Shown piece after piece: positions 1 to 9,235 of a stretch of DNA of 64,000 bases (its first letter is position 1; each line of letters starts with the position of its first letter). Source of the stretch: Pseudomonas sp. GGS8 (lineage in GTDB: Bacteria; Pseudomonadota; Gammaproteobacteria; Pseudomonadales; Pseudomonadaceae); the NCBI RefSeq assembly GCF_024168645.1, contig NZ_JALJWF010000001.1, positions 6,017,501 through 6,081,500 on the forward strand. Direction: 5' to 3'. The notes beneath the pieces were generated by a model. That model had not been told where the DNA came from and made no database searches. It saw nothing but the letters and a program-made list of their open reading frames with translations. The translations under genes were made by a program, and so were the position numbers.

Positions 1-1
1 G

Positions 2-427
2 CGCCGTGCCAAGGAGCTGATGCTGCGTGACTTGGGCAGCTGCGTTCGCATCAGCGAGATTGCCGAACACTGCAACCTGTCCCGTAGCCATTTTTCCCGA
101 GCGTTCAAAAAGATTACCGGCCACTCGCCGCAAGGCTGGCTAGTGATGATGAAAATCGAAAAAGCCAAAAGCCTGCTAACCACCTCGATGCCGATCACAG
201 ATGTCGTCTATGAATGCGGTTTCGCGGATCACTCGCATTTCACCCGCACCTTCAGCCGTCTGGAAGGGATAACACCCAAGGCATGGCGCCGGGCCTTTGA
301 TCATGCAACGAGCCACCCTACCCAGCCACCAGTGATCAATCGGGACATACCCGACTGGAGCGTTCGCGATAGCCTGGTCGACGGGATGGGACAGTCGCGC
401 TCGCAGGAGCTGCGCGTCGTGAACTGA
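2..427 (+). CDS. AraC-family transcriptional regulator, C-terminal part (5' end outside window)
   Basis: The reading frame is open from the first bases of the window, so the gene starts upstream; the ATG at 20 is internal. The visible part is a complete AraC/XylS DNA-binding domain with two helix-turn-helix motifs: ISEIAEHCNLSRSHFSRAFKK and then ITDVVYECGFADHSHFTRTFSR followed by the usual G-x-T-P-x-x-W/Y end. The family binds promoter DNA and usually activates catabolic or stress genes. The N-terminal effector domain is missing from view, so the ligand cannot be guessed. A clear terminator follows at 459-480. Confidence 0.9.
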   Translation, partial: RRAKELMLRDLGSCVRISEIAEHCNLSRSHFSRAFKKITGHSPQGWLVMMKIEKAKSLLTTSMPITDVVYECGFADHSHFTRTFSRLEGITPKAWRRAFDHATSHPTQPPVINRDIPDWSVRDSLVDGMGQSRSQELRVVN

Positions 428-458
428 TCGAGGTCGACAAAACGAACTCCTCCCCTTT

Positions 459-480
459 GGCCGCTTATGCGGCCTTTTTT
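459..480 (+). terminator. Intrinsic terminator after the AraC gene
   Basis: GGCCGC-TTAT-GCGGCC stem-loop (459-474) followed directly by six T residues. It ends the AraC transcript and overlaps the last codon of the opposite-strand kinase gene. Confidence 0.85.
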
Positions 481-3400
481 ATCCAGTGCTGGCCGGTGCG
501 AGTGGCAGGCTGAAGCAAATCCGGGCGCCCTGCTCGCTGTCCTGGACCACCAGCGTCCCACCGTGCGCGCCGATCACGGACCTGCAGATGGCCAGGCCCA
601 TTCCCATGCCGCTGCCTTTGGTGGTGTAGAACGCATCGAAGATCTGCTCGCGCTGTTGTACGTCAATGCCAGGGCCATTGTCCTGGAAGCAGACCTGGAC
701 ATGAGCGTCCTTCACCGCTGAGCTGATGATGATGCGTCCATTGGGCAACCCTGCTCCGGCGATGGCCTCCAGCGCATTGGTGATCAGGTTGAACACCACC
801 TGCTGGATCTGCACCTCGTCGACCGACACCGGGCATTGCGCATCGAGCCGGGTTTCCAGGCGCACGTTGCGGTTAACCAGATCGGTAGCGGTCAGGAGTA
901 CGACCTCTCCGATCAAGTCATCGATTTGTAACGGTAACCGTTGCAACGGCGCCTGCTTGGCGAGTACGCGAAGCGCCTGGACAATGTCCGCGGCGCGAGC
1001 GCTGTCCGAGCGAATGTCTTCCAGCCCCTGAATCGCCTCCTCCAGATCGGGTTGATCACGCTTGAGCCAGCGCAGGCTGGCCGAGGCATTGGACACGATG
1101 CCCAGCAACGGCTGGCTGATTTCATGGGCAATCGAAGCAGAAAGCTCGCCCATAACCTTGAGGTGCGAGCTACGCGCCAGTTCCGCGCGGGAACTGCGCA
1201 AGTCCGCCTCCATTTGCGCGCGTAGCTGGTTATCTTCGACTAGCTGTTCGTACAACTTGGCGGTTTGCAGTGACACCGCGGCCTGAGAGGCGAGAATTTC
1301 CAGCATGGTCAGGCGCTGGGCGCTGAACAGCTTGGGGACCAGACTATTTTCCAGATAAACAAGGCCGATCAACGTGCCTTGTTTGAGCAACGGCAGGCAT
1401 AACACCGACCGCACTTGCCGCTGTTGCAGATCGCTGCTGTAGGCCTCGGGACAATCGGCCAGAGCATCGTCGAGCACCAGGGTTGTGCGCGTGCGCATCG
1501 TGGCGTTGAGCACCGAGTCCGGCGCAATCTGTTCGAGCGGTTGCGCGGAGTCCAGAGCGACCCGTACATTGCCGGCTTCGACCGAAGCCGTCGCAGCCAG
1601 TTGCAGTTCGGTGCCGCTGACGATCATCAGCACGCCATTGTCGGCACCGGCCTGTATCATCAAGTGATTCATCAGGGTTTCGACCAGTCGTTCAAGCAGA
1701 ACCTCCTGCGACAGTGCACGCGCCGCTTCGATCCCCACTTCAAGATCGAGGCGGACCTGGGTCACAGGCCGGACCGGTTCGAACGATGGTTCCGCACTCA
1801 GAAACGGGTGCAAGGTTTCCAATAGACGCGCCTTGCTGTCGGCGCCCCACAAGTTGTAGCAATCGCGCGCGACACGCAGGTGGTGGCTGGCACCCGACAC
1901 CAGCCCGTTAGGTAGGCAGATATCGGCTAGCTGTTCATGGGCCAGCGCCTGCTCATGGATGAAACCGGCCGCCGCCGCAGCGATCTGCGACTGATCGAAA
2001 CAACGGATAGCTACCAGTTCCTGACCGCGCAAACGGGCGATGACCCCCTCGATCAGCAGCAGTTTGTTCCGAAAGGTTATCGGGTTGAGTTCGACCCACG
2101 GCAGAAACCGCAGGCGTTGCCGCTCGAGTTTTTCCAGTTTTTCCGCCACCTCGCCCGGCGCTTGCGCACTGCCCAGCGCCAGACAGTAGAACAGGTAGTA
2201 ATCGGCGAGATTGATATGCGCCGGAATGGACCAGGCCAGCGCGGCTGCTTCTTCGAAACGTCGCAATGCGTAAGGGATATCGCCGAAATAAAACGCCGAC
2301 ATACCTGAATACAGCCACGACCAGAACAGCGTCGGCTGCGACACACGGGTACGGTCGATGGGGCCGAAACGGTCATTTTCGATGCCATCCAGTTCGGCCA
2401 ACGGCCGATGCTGGCGCCCGTCGCGCAGATCGGTGGCGAATGCCTGTTGCGCCAGCAGGATGCGCTCGATATCGATGTAATGAAACTGCCGCACCCACGC
2501 CAATCCATGCTCCAGTTCGTTCAACACCCCTTGCAAGGGTTCGCCCATGAACAGCAGGTCGGAGGCGATGTGGTTGCAGGCGTAACAGGACATTCCCAGG
2601 TCGCCGCCGGCCTGGCCGCACTCGAATGCGGCGAAGGCCTTCTGTCGAGCGTACGCCATCGGTCGGGTCCAAGGACTGACCTGATCGAGCGCCACCAGCG
2701 TGCCTGTGCGCCCTGCTTCGTAGCCGTGCTTGTCGGTGAGTTCAAGAGCCACTTCGGCGAAGGCCTGCCCGTCCATATACTCGCCATAGCGTTCGGCAAT
2801 CATCACGCCAAACCAGGCTAAACCGTAACCGCTGCCTGGCGTGGTGCCATGCAGCAGCGTGAGTTCGACCATTTTCGCCAAATGCAGAAAACGAATGTCG
2901 TCGTCGACGAAGAACGAAGAAATCAACGTACTGAGCAACTCCATGGCCGCTTCCACAGAAGGGTCATCGGCCTTGGGCAAATGCACCAGATCGGCGATGC
3001 GGCGTGCGCCGACAAGTTCACGAACCTGGGTAAATGCCAGGGTCAAATCGTTCTGTGAGGGCCTGCGCTGAAGGGGAATATCCAGCAGGACCAGACCGCT
3101 CAACGCCTCGGTGATCGCCCCCTCGTAATCGGAGTACAGCGTGCGCAAGGTGGCTAATAACCGATAGGATTTCGCGCGATCAAGCGCTGTAGTGGCGTGC
3201 ATCAGGCAGTCGTCGAGGCGGCGTTGGGCACCAGTCAGATCGGCCAGAAGCATGTCGCACTCGGCCGCCAACCATTGAGTGGCGAACGCCTGGGTGTAGA
3301 GGCTCGACCAACCCGTCTGACCGAGCAGACTTTCGGCCGTGCGAAGATAGCCCACGGCCTGCTCGACAGCGGCGGTGCCCCGGGCGCGTTCGGCGGCTTC

Positions 3401-5620
3401 GACCAACAGCTCGATGAACGCGGCGCGCCGATGCGCCTCCAGTTCATCGGCGTCAATGCGTTGGACCTGACTGGCGACTTCGAACACGTGCTCTTGGACC
3501 CGTTCGCGCCAATGATCAAGCATGGCGCCGGCGATACGCGCATGCTCGGCGGCGCGCCCCGCTGGCGCCGCAAGCTGACAGGCCGCCTCAAGCACGCGGT
3601 CATGGGGAAACACCAGTTGCTCGTGCTCACGCAGCAGAAAACCTGCATCGACCAGGCTTTGCACATCATGGGTGATCTGTTGCAGCTCATACGGCAACAG
3701 CCGGTGCAGCAGTGATTCATCACAGCGCCCGCCGACATAGCTGGCCGTGCGCAGCACTTCGCGCTCTATCGATGACAGGCGTTCGAGTCGCAGTACCATC
3801 AAGTCTGCAACGTTGTCAGCGTAGCGATAACCGTCCACCTCCTGTTGATTCCAGACCCAGCGGCGCCCCTGCACGTCGAAACGTACCAGACGTTCATCGA
3901 TCAATGCGCGCAACACTTGGCTGACGAACAGAGGGTTGCCGGCCGTCTTGTAATGCACAACTTGCGCGAGCGCCTCAATCTCCCAGGGGGCGGTGTCCAG
4001 CTCAGCGGCGATCAGCTCTGCGACCGCGGGCACCGACAATGGCCCCAGCATGACGCTTGCACAGGGCAACGATTGCTCACGGCCCAGCACCTCCAGCACG
4101 CCCCCGTCGCGCTTGAGGGCCTGCGACTCCGCCTCGCGATACGCCAGGATCAGCACCAGATGCCGGGGCCGCCGGGCGACGAAGGCCTGCAAAAACGACA
4201 GCGTCGAATCGTCCGCCCATTGCACATCATCCACGAACAGCACCAGGGGGCGTCCCGGCTGAGCGAAGACTTCCAATACATCGAGCAGGGTCCGGTTGGC
4301 GTGATCGAGCGCATGTCGGGCTGGCATGTTCGGCATCTCAGGTGTGACCCCGATGACCAGCTCGGCCTCGGGCGCCAGTTCCACCAGAAGCCTGCCCCGC
4401 CCCTTAAGCCGTTCGACCAGTTGATCGCCCAGCGTCTGCAGCTCCGGAGCCGGCTTGCCCAGCAACTGGGTCATCAGCGACTTGAAGATTTCTGCCAAGG
4501 GTGCAAATGGAATTTCCTGCTGCAACAGATTGCTCTTGCCGCTGGCCCAGTAGCCGGGCGCCAGGGGCCGGACACCTTGATGGATCAGCATCGACTTACC
4601 GGCACCTGGCGCGCCACCGACCAGCAGAACCCGGGCAATGCCATCGTTGCCCACCTGGTGAATCAGCTCGACCAACTGCGTACGTTCGGCCTCTCGACCG
4701 AACAGCACCTCGCTGCGGGCCAAGGAAGGCAACGCATCGAAAGCGCCCAGGCGGAACGCGTCGATACGCTCATGTTCCAGCCACTGCTGTTGGCACCAGG
4801 CCAGATCCGCAGCCATTGATTCGGCACTCTGGTAGCGGGCGCCCGGTTCTTTCGCCAGGCCTTTGAGCAGAACTCGGCAGATGCCTTCTGGTAGATCGGT
4901 GACATGAATCGCCGGTGATTCCGGCTGGACGGCAGCGTGCACGTGCAGCCATTGGGACGGGTCGCGGGCGGTGAGCGGCAGTCGGCCGGTCAGCGCTTGA
5001 TAAAGAATCGCGGTCAGCGCGTAGACATCGCTGCGCGCATCAAAATTGGCGGCATCACGTTGCACCTGCTCGGGGGCCAGATAAGGCCACTGCTCCAGGC
5101 CGGGTAGTTCAACGGCGGGCGCCTCCCCGGCATGGCTGTGAAAACTCAGTAGTTTGACCGAGTCAGCGGCGTCCACAACCAAGTGGTGGGGTAGCAGACT
5201 GGCATGTCGCACGCCCATCTTCTGGGCACTCGCGAGTGCGTTGGCCGCGGTTACGGCGATGACCAGCACGCGCGCCAGTGGCAACGCTGTGTCACCAATC
5301 AAATCAGTCAGCGGCGTCCCATGCTCGGGATAGATCAACAAAGGCCCCTCGGCCGAGCGGATGAACGCGACAGGGGCAATCGCCCAGGCCGGATCCAGGC
5401 GCAGGTGAAAATCGCGCTCCAGCCGCTGGCATACAGCAGGCCGCTGAATCGGCGCCCGGGCGGCGAGCCAGCGTGTGCCCGATGCCCGATCCTGGAGCGT
5501 GAACCAGGTCAGGTCGTTTTCCCGGCGCAGTATGGTGAAGGTGCAACGCTCCAGCCAGGCCTCATCGTGTACGACATCAAGACTGTGGGAACCGGATGCT
5601 GAGAGAGAGCTGCTGGGCAT
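479..5620 (-). CDS. Giant pseudokinase / AAA-type ATPase / GAF / sensor histidine kinase
   Basis: About 1713 aa. Order: protein-kinase-like domain (about 20-280), P-loop ATPase with FGRE entry and Walker A GGAPGAGKS plus Walker B LVLFVDDVQWAD (about 305-600), a long helical-repeat region, a GAF domain (about 1290-1440), then a histidine kinase with H-box AHEISQPL, N-box NALEAI, and DNGPGID and GMGMGLAICRS ATP-binding motifs. This is the known serine/threonine-kinase-ATPase-histidine-kinase signalling family. Oddity: the kinase lobe is degenerate, with HAS in place of HRD (near 139-141) and SFH in place of DFG (near 159-161), so it is probably a pseudokinase used for sensing. The ATG at 5620 is preferred; a TTG six bases upstream is possible. 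It is divergent from the response regulators at 5887 and 6876, its likely partners. No transmembrane segment is evident, so it is probably cytosolic. Confidence 0.88.
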   Translation of the reverse strand: MPSSSLSASGSHSLDVVHDEAWLERCTFTILRRENDLTWFTLQDRASGTRWLAARAPIQRPAVCQRLERDFHLRLDPAWAIAPVAFIRSAEGPLLIYPEHGTPLTDLIGDTALPLARVLVIAVTAANALASAQKMGVRHASLLPHHLVVDAADSVKLLSFHSHAGEAPAVELPGLEQWPYLAPEQVQRDAANFDARSDVYALTAILYQALTGRLPLTARDPSQWLHVHAAVQPESPAIHVTDLPEGICRVLLKGLAKEPGARYQSAESMAADLAWCQQQWLEHERIDAFRLGAFDALPSLARSEVLFGREAERTQLVELIHQVGNDGIARVLLVGGAPGAGKSMLIHQGVRPLAPGYWASGKSNLLQQEIPFAPLAEIFKSLMTQLLGKPAPELQTLGDQLVERLKGRGRLLVELAPEAELVIGVTPEMPNMPARHALDHANRTLLDVLEVFAQPGRPLVLFVDDVQWADDSTLSFLQAFVARRPRHLVLILAYREAESQALKRDGGVLEVLGREQSLPCASVMLGPLSVPAVAELIAAELDTAPWEIEALAQVVHYKTAGNPLFVSQVLRALIDERLVRFDVQGRRWVWNQQEVDGYRYADNVADLMVLRLERLSSIEREVLRTASYVGGRCDESLLHRLLPYELQQITHDVQSLVDAGFLLREHEQLVFPHDRVLEAACQLAAPAGRAAEHARIAGAMLDHWRERVQEHVFEVASQVQRIDADELEAHRRAAFIELLVEAAERARGTAAVEQAVGYLRTAESLLGQTGWSSLYTQAFATQWLAAECDMLLADLTGAQRRLDDCLMHATTALDRAKSYRLLATLRTLYSDYEGAITEALSGLVLLDIPLQRRPSQNDLTLAFTQVRELVGARRIADLVHLPKADDPSVEAAMELLSTLISSFFVDDDIRFLHLAKMVELTLLHGTTPGSGYGLAWFGVMIAERYGEYMDGQAFAEVALELTDKHGYEAGRTGTLVALDQVSPWTRPMAYARQKAFAAFECGQAGGDLGMSCYACNHIASDLLFMGEPLQGVLNELEHGLAWVRQFHYIDIERILLAQQAFATDLRDGRQHRPLAELDGIENDRFGPIDRTRVSQPTLFWSWLYSGMSAFYFGDIPYALRRFEEAAALAWSIPAHINLADYYLFYCLALGSAQAPGEVAEKLEKLERQRLRFLPWVELNPITFRNKLLLIEGVIARLRGQELVAIRCFDQSQIAAAAAGFIHEQALAHEQLADICLPNGLVSGASHHLRVARDCYNLWGADSKARLLETLHPFLSAEPSFEPVRPVTQVRLDLEVGIEAARALSQEVLLERLVETLMNHLMIQAGADNGVLMIVSGTELQLAATASVEAGNVRVALDSAQPLEQIAPDSVLNATMRTRTTLVLDDALADCPEAYSSDLQQRQVRSVLCLPLLKQGTLIGLVYLENSLVPKLFSAQRLTMLEILASQAAVSLQTAKLYEQLVEDNQLRAQMEADLRSSRAELARSSHLKVMGELSASIAHEISQPLLGIVSNASASLRWLKRDQPDLEEAIQGLEDIRSDSARAADIVQALRVLAKQAPLQRLPLQIDDLIGEVVLLTATDLVNRNVRLETRLDAQCPVSVDEVQIQQVVFNLITNALEAIAGAGLPNGRIIISSAVKDAHVQVCFQDNGPGIDVQQREQIFDAFYTTKGSGMGMGLAICRSVIGAHGGTLVVQDSEQGARICFSLPLAPASTG

Positions 5621-5886
5621 GAACAATCACCGCTGAAGATTCGTTTCGGGCTGAGCCGGTGAGTATACGCAAGGCTCTGGCCCGATGGCTGCGCTCGAGC
5701 AGTCCTGTCCGTTATCGGCACCAGGATGGCAGTTGAGGGCCTCCGCGGCCTGTGGTTTTTGCGCACTGAAATCGTTGCATGTTATCCCTCGGGATAATTG
5801 CATTATGCGAGGCCATCCCCTAGCGTGTAGCCCTGATGAAACGACGTTTCGGCGTCACTCCCCGTCAACGCAGCGCAGAGGAACCT

Positions 5887-6879
5887 ATGATCCGACTTGG
5901 CCAAGCCACTATCTCCCTGGAACGGCGTGAAGCCTTTCTTGACGGACGGCCGCTGCGTGTCGGAGGCCGGGCGTTCGAAATCCTCTCGGTGCTGTTGCAG
6001 GCCGATGGCCGAATCGTCAGCAAAGATGAATTGATCACACAGGTCTGGCCTGACACCGTCGTCGAGGAAAACAATCTGCAGGTGCAGATTTCCTCGCTAC
6101 GCAAGTTGCTTGGAGAAAAAGAGCTCATCCAGACGGTCCCGCGCCGAGGTTACCGATTATTGAAAGAACTTGAACCGCTCCTGCCCCTGTTCCATCCGGT
6201 ATCACCGGGCACCTATGCATCCGAGGATCAGGAGACGATCGATCCTGACAGCGTGCCGGTGTACATCGTGGATGATGAAGCGTCCGTACGCACAGCACTC
6301 AGTCGTTTGCTACGCGCCGAAGGAATCGCGCACCGGATATTCACCTCGGCCGAAGAATTGCTCAACGCTGACCTCGACATTGGCCCCGCTTGCTTGTTGC
6401 TGGACATCAGCCTGCCCGAGGCGACAGGTATGGAACTGCAATCGGCACTCGGACAACGCGGACATCCGTGGCCGGTGATTTTCATGACAGGGTTCGGCAC
6501 CATCCCGATGTCGGTGCAGGCCATGAAAGCGGGAGCGGTCGAGTTCATGACCAAACCTTTCAATGACGAGCAGTTGCTCGGTATCCTGCGCACTACCCGT
6601 CAGCGTGCAGCGATGGCATTCGAGCAATGGCGGCGCACTCAGGCCGCCCGTAAAAAGGCCGCCCTGTTGACCCCCCGTGAGCGTGAAGTGCTGCCACTGA
6701 TCGTGGAGGGTCTGTCCAACAAACACATCGCCAACCGGCTGGGTACCAGCGAAATCACCGCCAAGGTCCACCGCAAACACATCATGGAGAAGATGCAGAC
6801 GCGCTCGCTGGTGAGCCTGGTCAACCTGTATGGCTTGATTAGCTCAGAGCCGACGTTTGGCGCGCAGAGTCCTACATGA
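5887..6879 (+). CDS. Response regulator with N-terminal winged helix, receiver and C-terminal LuxR HTH
   Basis: About 330 aa. Residues 1-95 form an OmpR/CadC-type winged helix (GGRAFEILSVLLQADGRIVSKDELITQVWP, then NLQVQISSLRKLLG and TVPRRGYRL). Next comes a receiver domain (VYIVDDEASVR, phospho-acceptor Asp in LLLDISLP, conserved Lys in TKPF). It ends with a FixJ/LuxR-type HTH (LTPREREVLPLIVEGLSNKHIANRLG). Two different DNA-binding domains around one receiver is uncommon. The ATG at 5887 follows AGAGGAA and is preferred to the ATG at 5836, whose extra 17 residues look unstructured. It is divergent from the histidine kinase and overlaps the next receiver gene by ATGA, so all three probably form one signalling system. 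Confidence 0.85.
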   Translation: MIRLGQATISLERREAFLDGRPLRVGGRAFEILSVLLQADGRIVSKDELITQVWPDTVVEENNLQVQISSLRKLLGEKELIQTVPRRGYRLLKELEPLLPLFHPVSPGTYASEDQETIDPDSVPVYIVDDEASVRTALSRLLRAEGIAHRIFTSAEELLNADLDIGPACLLLDISLPEATGMELQSALGQRGHPWPVIFMTGFGTIPMSVQAMKAGAVEFMTKPFNDEQLLGILRTTRQRAAMAFEQWRRTQAARKKAALLTPREREVLPLIVEGLSNKHIANRLGTSEITAKVHRKHIMEKMQTRSLVSLVNLYGLISSEPTFGAQSPT

Positions 6880-7307
6880 CTACCAACAATGACTGCGCCG
6901 CGCCCGGGTCATTCGTCAGCGCCATGATCATCGTCTGTATCGTGGACGACGACGCGTCCGTGCGCAAAAGCCTGGCCAATCTGCTCCGGTCGGCGGGATA
7001 CCGCTCTCGGGTATTCACCTCGGGAGAGGAGTTCTTAGCCCTCGAAAACTTAGATGACGTCGCGTGCCTGCTTTTGGATTTGAAGATGAACGGACTGTCA
7101 GGGATAGAGGTCATGCACGCGCTGAAGCTCAAAGACAGAAAATTTCCAGTGATTTGTATGTCGGCACACTGGGATGAAGCGACACTGGCCGAAACCAGCC
7201 GATATGAGCCCATCGAATGTTTGCGTAAACCCTTCAGCGGCGAAGCTTTGCTGAGCGCTGTCGAGTCTGCGCTTCAATGTAGGAGTTGCTTTTTACACGG
7301 TGCATGA
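6876..7307 (+). CDS. Single-domain response regulator (receiver only)
   Basis: 143 aa, almost all receiver domain: IVCIVDDDASVRKSL, the acceptor Asp in LLLDLKM, Ser in MSAHWDE and Lys in LRKPFSG. No output domain follows. Its start overlaps the previous stop (ATGA), so it is translationally coupled to the winged-helix/LuxR regulator. Stand-alone receivers usually act as phosphate sinks or relay proteins; here it may tune or compete for the neighbouring hybrid kinase. The first 15 residues precede the domain, and an internal ATG (MIIVCIVDDD) is an alternative start. Confidence 0.85.
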   Translation: MTTNNDCAAPGSFVSAMIIVCIVDDDASVRKSLANLLRSAGYRSRVFTSGEEFLALENLDDVACLLLDLKMNGLSGIEVMHALKLKDRKFPVICMSAHWDEATLAETSRYEPIECLRKPFSGEALLSAVESALQCRSCFLHGA

Positions 7308-7484
7308 AGGAATGCAAAGCGTGTTTGTATTGGATAGTTAGCAGCCAATAGCGACCACACTTTCTGGCCGACAGTAGCGTTTGGTCAATGTCCACTTCTG
7401 ACCGTTTTCTGCCCGTCACGACTGACCAGGGCTGGCTCCAAATCCCACTTCAGATGAAGGCCGCTTTCCACCAAGCGCCTGCAT

Positions 7485-7766
7485 TTGAGTGCCGACAAGA
7501 TTTTTCATAGCGCCGATGGCGTTGTTGCAGAGTTGGGGCTCTGCGAAGCCAGTGCCGACCTGGCTTACCTCAAAGAAAACATGATCGGGCAAGCGGCACA
7601 GACCTTCGTGCTGGCTGACGCCACAAAATTAAGGCGCGCCCTCCAGCAATATTGGTCTCCCCTCAAAGGGCCGTGGACGTTGATTACCGATTCAGGGGCA
7701 GATGAATCGCTGCTGGCGCCGTTCCGGGCACACAAAATGATCACCCTTGAAATAGCCAACAGCTGA
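7485..7766 (+). pseudogene. Decayed 3' fragment of a DeoR/GlpR-family regulator
   Basis: The translation reads LSADKIFHSADGVVAELGLCEASADLAYLKENMIGQAAQ...VLADATKL...WTLITD. This matches the C-terminal sugar-phosphate-sensing part of DeoR regulators (ADKxFxSxDG, VLADxxKxG, LITD). The N-terminal winged helix is missing. In frame there is a stop at 7455-7457, only ten codons before the TTG at 7485, and no ribosome site. I read it as a gene remnant at the left edge of the accessory region. Confidence 0.6.
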
Positions 7767-7783
7767 CTGTTCTATGTACAGGC

Positions 7784-8215
7784 TCAAGGGACAAGCTTTC
7801 TTCTCTCGATAGGGACAGACAAGACAATGCTTGTACGTGTCTCACCGTACGCGTTGATCTTCGCAATGATATTTTCGATATCGGCCATTGACCTGGCATA
7901 GATCCTGATCAGGTAGGAGTCGTTACCCGTGACGTGCAGGCACTCAACGACTTCGGGTATGTCGTTGAGCGTCGCTATCAATTTGGATTTCGCAGGCTTG
8001 AGGGTGGTCATGCCGACGACAGCAGATATGCCGAACCCTAGCTTGGTTGGATCTAACTGAGCGCTATACCCCTTGATGACCCCAGAGTCCTCGAGCTTTC
8101 GCAACCGATCAGTGGTGGCGGGAATAGAAAGACCTGCGTGCTTGGACAACTCCGTGATGGAAATGCGACCAAAGTCCTGCACCTTCCCCAAGATTTTGAT
8201 GTCTATACGATCCAT
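7784..8215 (-). CDS. Lrp/AsnC-family transcriptional regulator
   Basis: 143 aa from the ATG at 8215, which follows a strong GGGGGGA ribosome site; the longer open frame upstream to 8461 is non-coding. Residues 1-60 form the HTH (MDRIDIKILGKVQDFGRISITELSKHAGLSIPATTDRLRKLEDSGVIKGY). The rest is the RAM/ligand-binding domain (VVECLHVTGNDSYLIRIYA). Lrp/AsnC proteins sense amino acids and often control a neighbouring LysE-type exporter or amino-acid pathway. It is divergent from the YczE/radical SAM/PLP genes and its intergenic region holds a perfect 12-bp inverted repeat. It probably controls that cluster and itself. Confidence 0.92.
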   Translation of the reverse strand: MDRIDIKILGKVQDFGRISITELSKHAGLSIPATTDRLRKLEDSGVIKGYSAQLDPTKLGFGISAVVGMTTLKPAKSKLIATLNDIPEVVECLHVTGNDSYLIRIYARSMADIENIIAKINAYGETRTSIVLSVPIERRKLVP

Positions 8216-8242
8216 GTAAGTCCCCCCAGCAAAAAGTATAAA

Positions 8243-8274
8243 TTTTAATGAAAAGCACCCGGTTTTCATTAAAA
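8243..8274. promoter_or_regulatory. Perfect 12-bp inverted repeat, likely Lrp-type operator
   Basis: TTTTAATGAAAA, an 8-base spacer (GCACCCGG), then TTTTCATTAAAA. The arms are perfectly complementary. It lies 27 bases upstream of the Lrp-family start codon and about 140 bases before the divergent YczE gene, in AT-rich DNA. Position and symmetry suggest an autoregulatory operator; binding is inferred. Confidence 0.6.
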
Positions 8275-8415
8275 AATAATGCACCAAAATAAAGCAGAGT
8301 GCTAGTCTATTTGCAGCCCGGTAAAACCTAACAAGAACCCGGGCAGTCAATAGCTCTGAATCCTTAGCGTTACGCACTGCATAATAAAATATTCTCCTCC
8401 AGGGATGGTGTTCGT

Positions 8416-9135
8416 ATGGAAGATGAAAAAATAAAGTGTGAAAAAAAACCCTATCCATCATTCGCGAATTATATTGGAACGCAAGTCCTAAGTTTTCGTG
8501 ATTTCAAGATGGATCAGATTTTTATGTATCTGGCTGGAGTCGCCCTTTTCTCGGTGGGGGCCAAGTTTTTCATAGTCAGTCAACTGGGGACTGACCCCTT
8601 AGATGTCCTGATCATCTCGATAAATAAAATACTCATGCTCGGAATGGGCGTTTGTTCGGGTATTGTTTCTCTATTCTTTCTGCTGTGGTGGATGCTCTGG
8701 AACAAGAAATATCCTCCGATAAGCCCATTTATTACAACCACACTTACAGGTCTGTTGATTGACCTCTGGTCCGTGCTGGGGCTTGGAGAGTATTTGATTG
8801 TCAGAGTGAATGAATACACGATATTGGCGATGGGTCTGGTGCTGTGTGCTTATTCGTCTGCACTGATTATCATGAGCGGTATTGGTATCAGAATCATGGA
8901 CCTTGTGGTGCTTACCATGGTGTCCAAATGGGCGTGGTCATTCACCAAAGCCAAAATGATAATTGAAATTGGCATCTTTTCAACCGGATGGCTTCTAGGC
9001 GGGCCCTTCGGTGTGGGAACCATTGCATTCTTGTTGGTCATAGGCCCTCTTATACAGCCATTCATGAATATAAACGCCAGGCGTTTTTCACTTAAGAATT
9101 ATGGATTGACCAGCGTTTCTTCCGCCTATCAATAA
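8416..9135 (+). CDS. YczE/YitT-like integral membrane protein
   Basis: 239 aa with about five or six hydrophobic segments, beginning near residue 35 (MDQIFMYLAGVALFSVGAKFFIVSQLGTDPLDVL). The motif F-x-V-x-x-x-x-G-x-D-P-x-x-x-L is typical of the YczE/YyaS group of bacterial membrane proteins, whose function is poorly known; some sit next to peptide or amino-acid antibiotic genes. It is the first gene of a plus-strand run leading into the radical SAM gene 100 bases downstream. The charged N-terminal 34 residues are unusual, and the ATG at 8509 is an alternative start. A transport or immunity role for the cluster product is only inference. Confidence 0.75.
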   Translation: MEDEKIKCEKKPYPSFANYIGTQVLSFRDFKMDQIFMYLAGVALFSVGAKFFIVSQLGTDPLDVLIISINKILMLGMGVCSGIVSLFFLLWWMLWNKKYPPISPFITTTLTGLLIDLWSVLGLGEYLIVRVNEYTILAMGLVLCAYSSALIIMSGIGIRIMDLVVLTMVSKWAWSFTKAKMIIEIGIFSTGWLLGGPFGVGTIAFLLVIGPLIQPFMNINARRFSLKNYGLTSVSSAYQ

Positions 9136-9235
9136 CGACTAGAGGATTGCTGCCACTGTGGCGGCGGGATTGTTTCGCCTCGACTATTTCAACCGATGAT
9201 ATTGACAGTAACTTCCGTGAGATGAGGAGTGAGAG

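Noticed and set aside
3845..4819. 324-aa open frame on the plus strand
   Set aside because: Opposite-strand shadow of the large sensor gene; high-GC codon-position artefact with no ribosome site or motif.
8216..8461. N-terminal extension of the Lrp regulator
   Set aside because: The extension is hydrophobic and unlike the family; GGGGGGA precedes the ATG at 8215.
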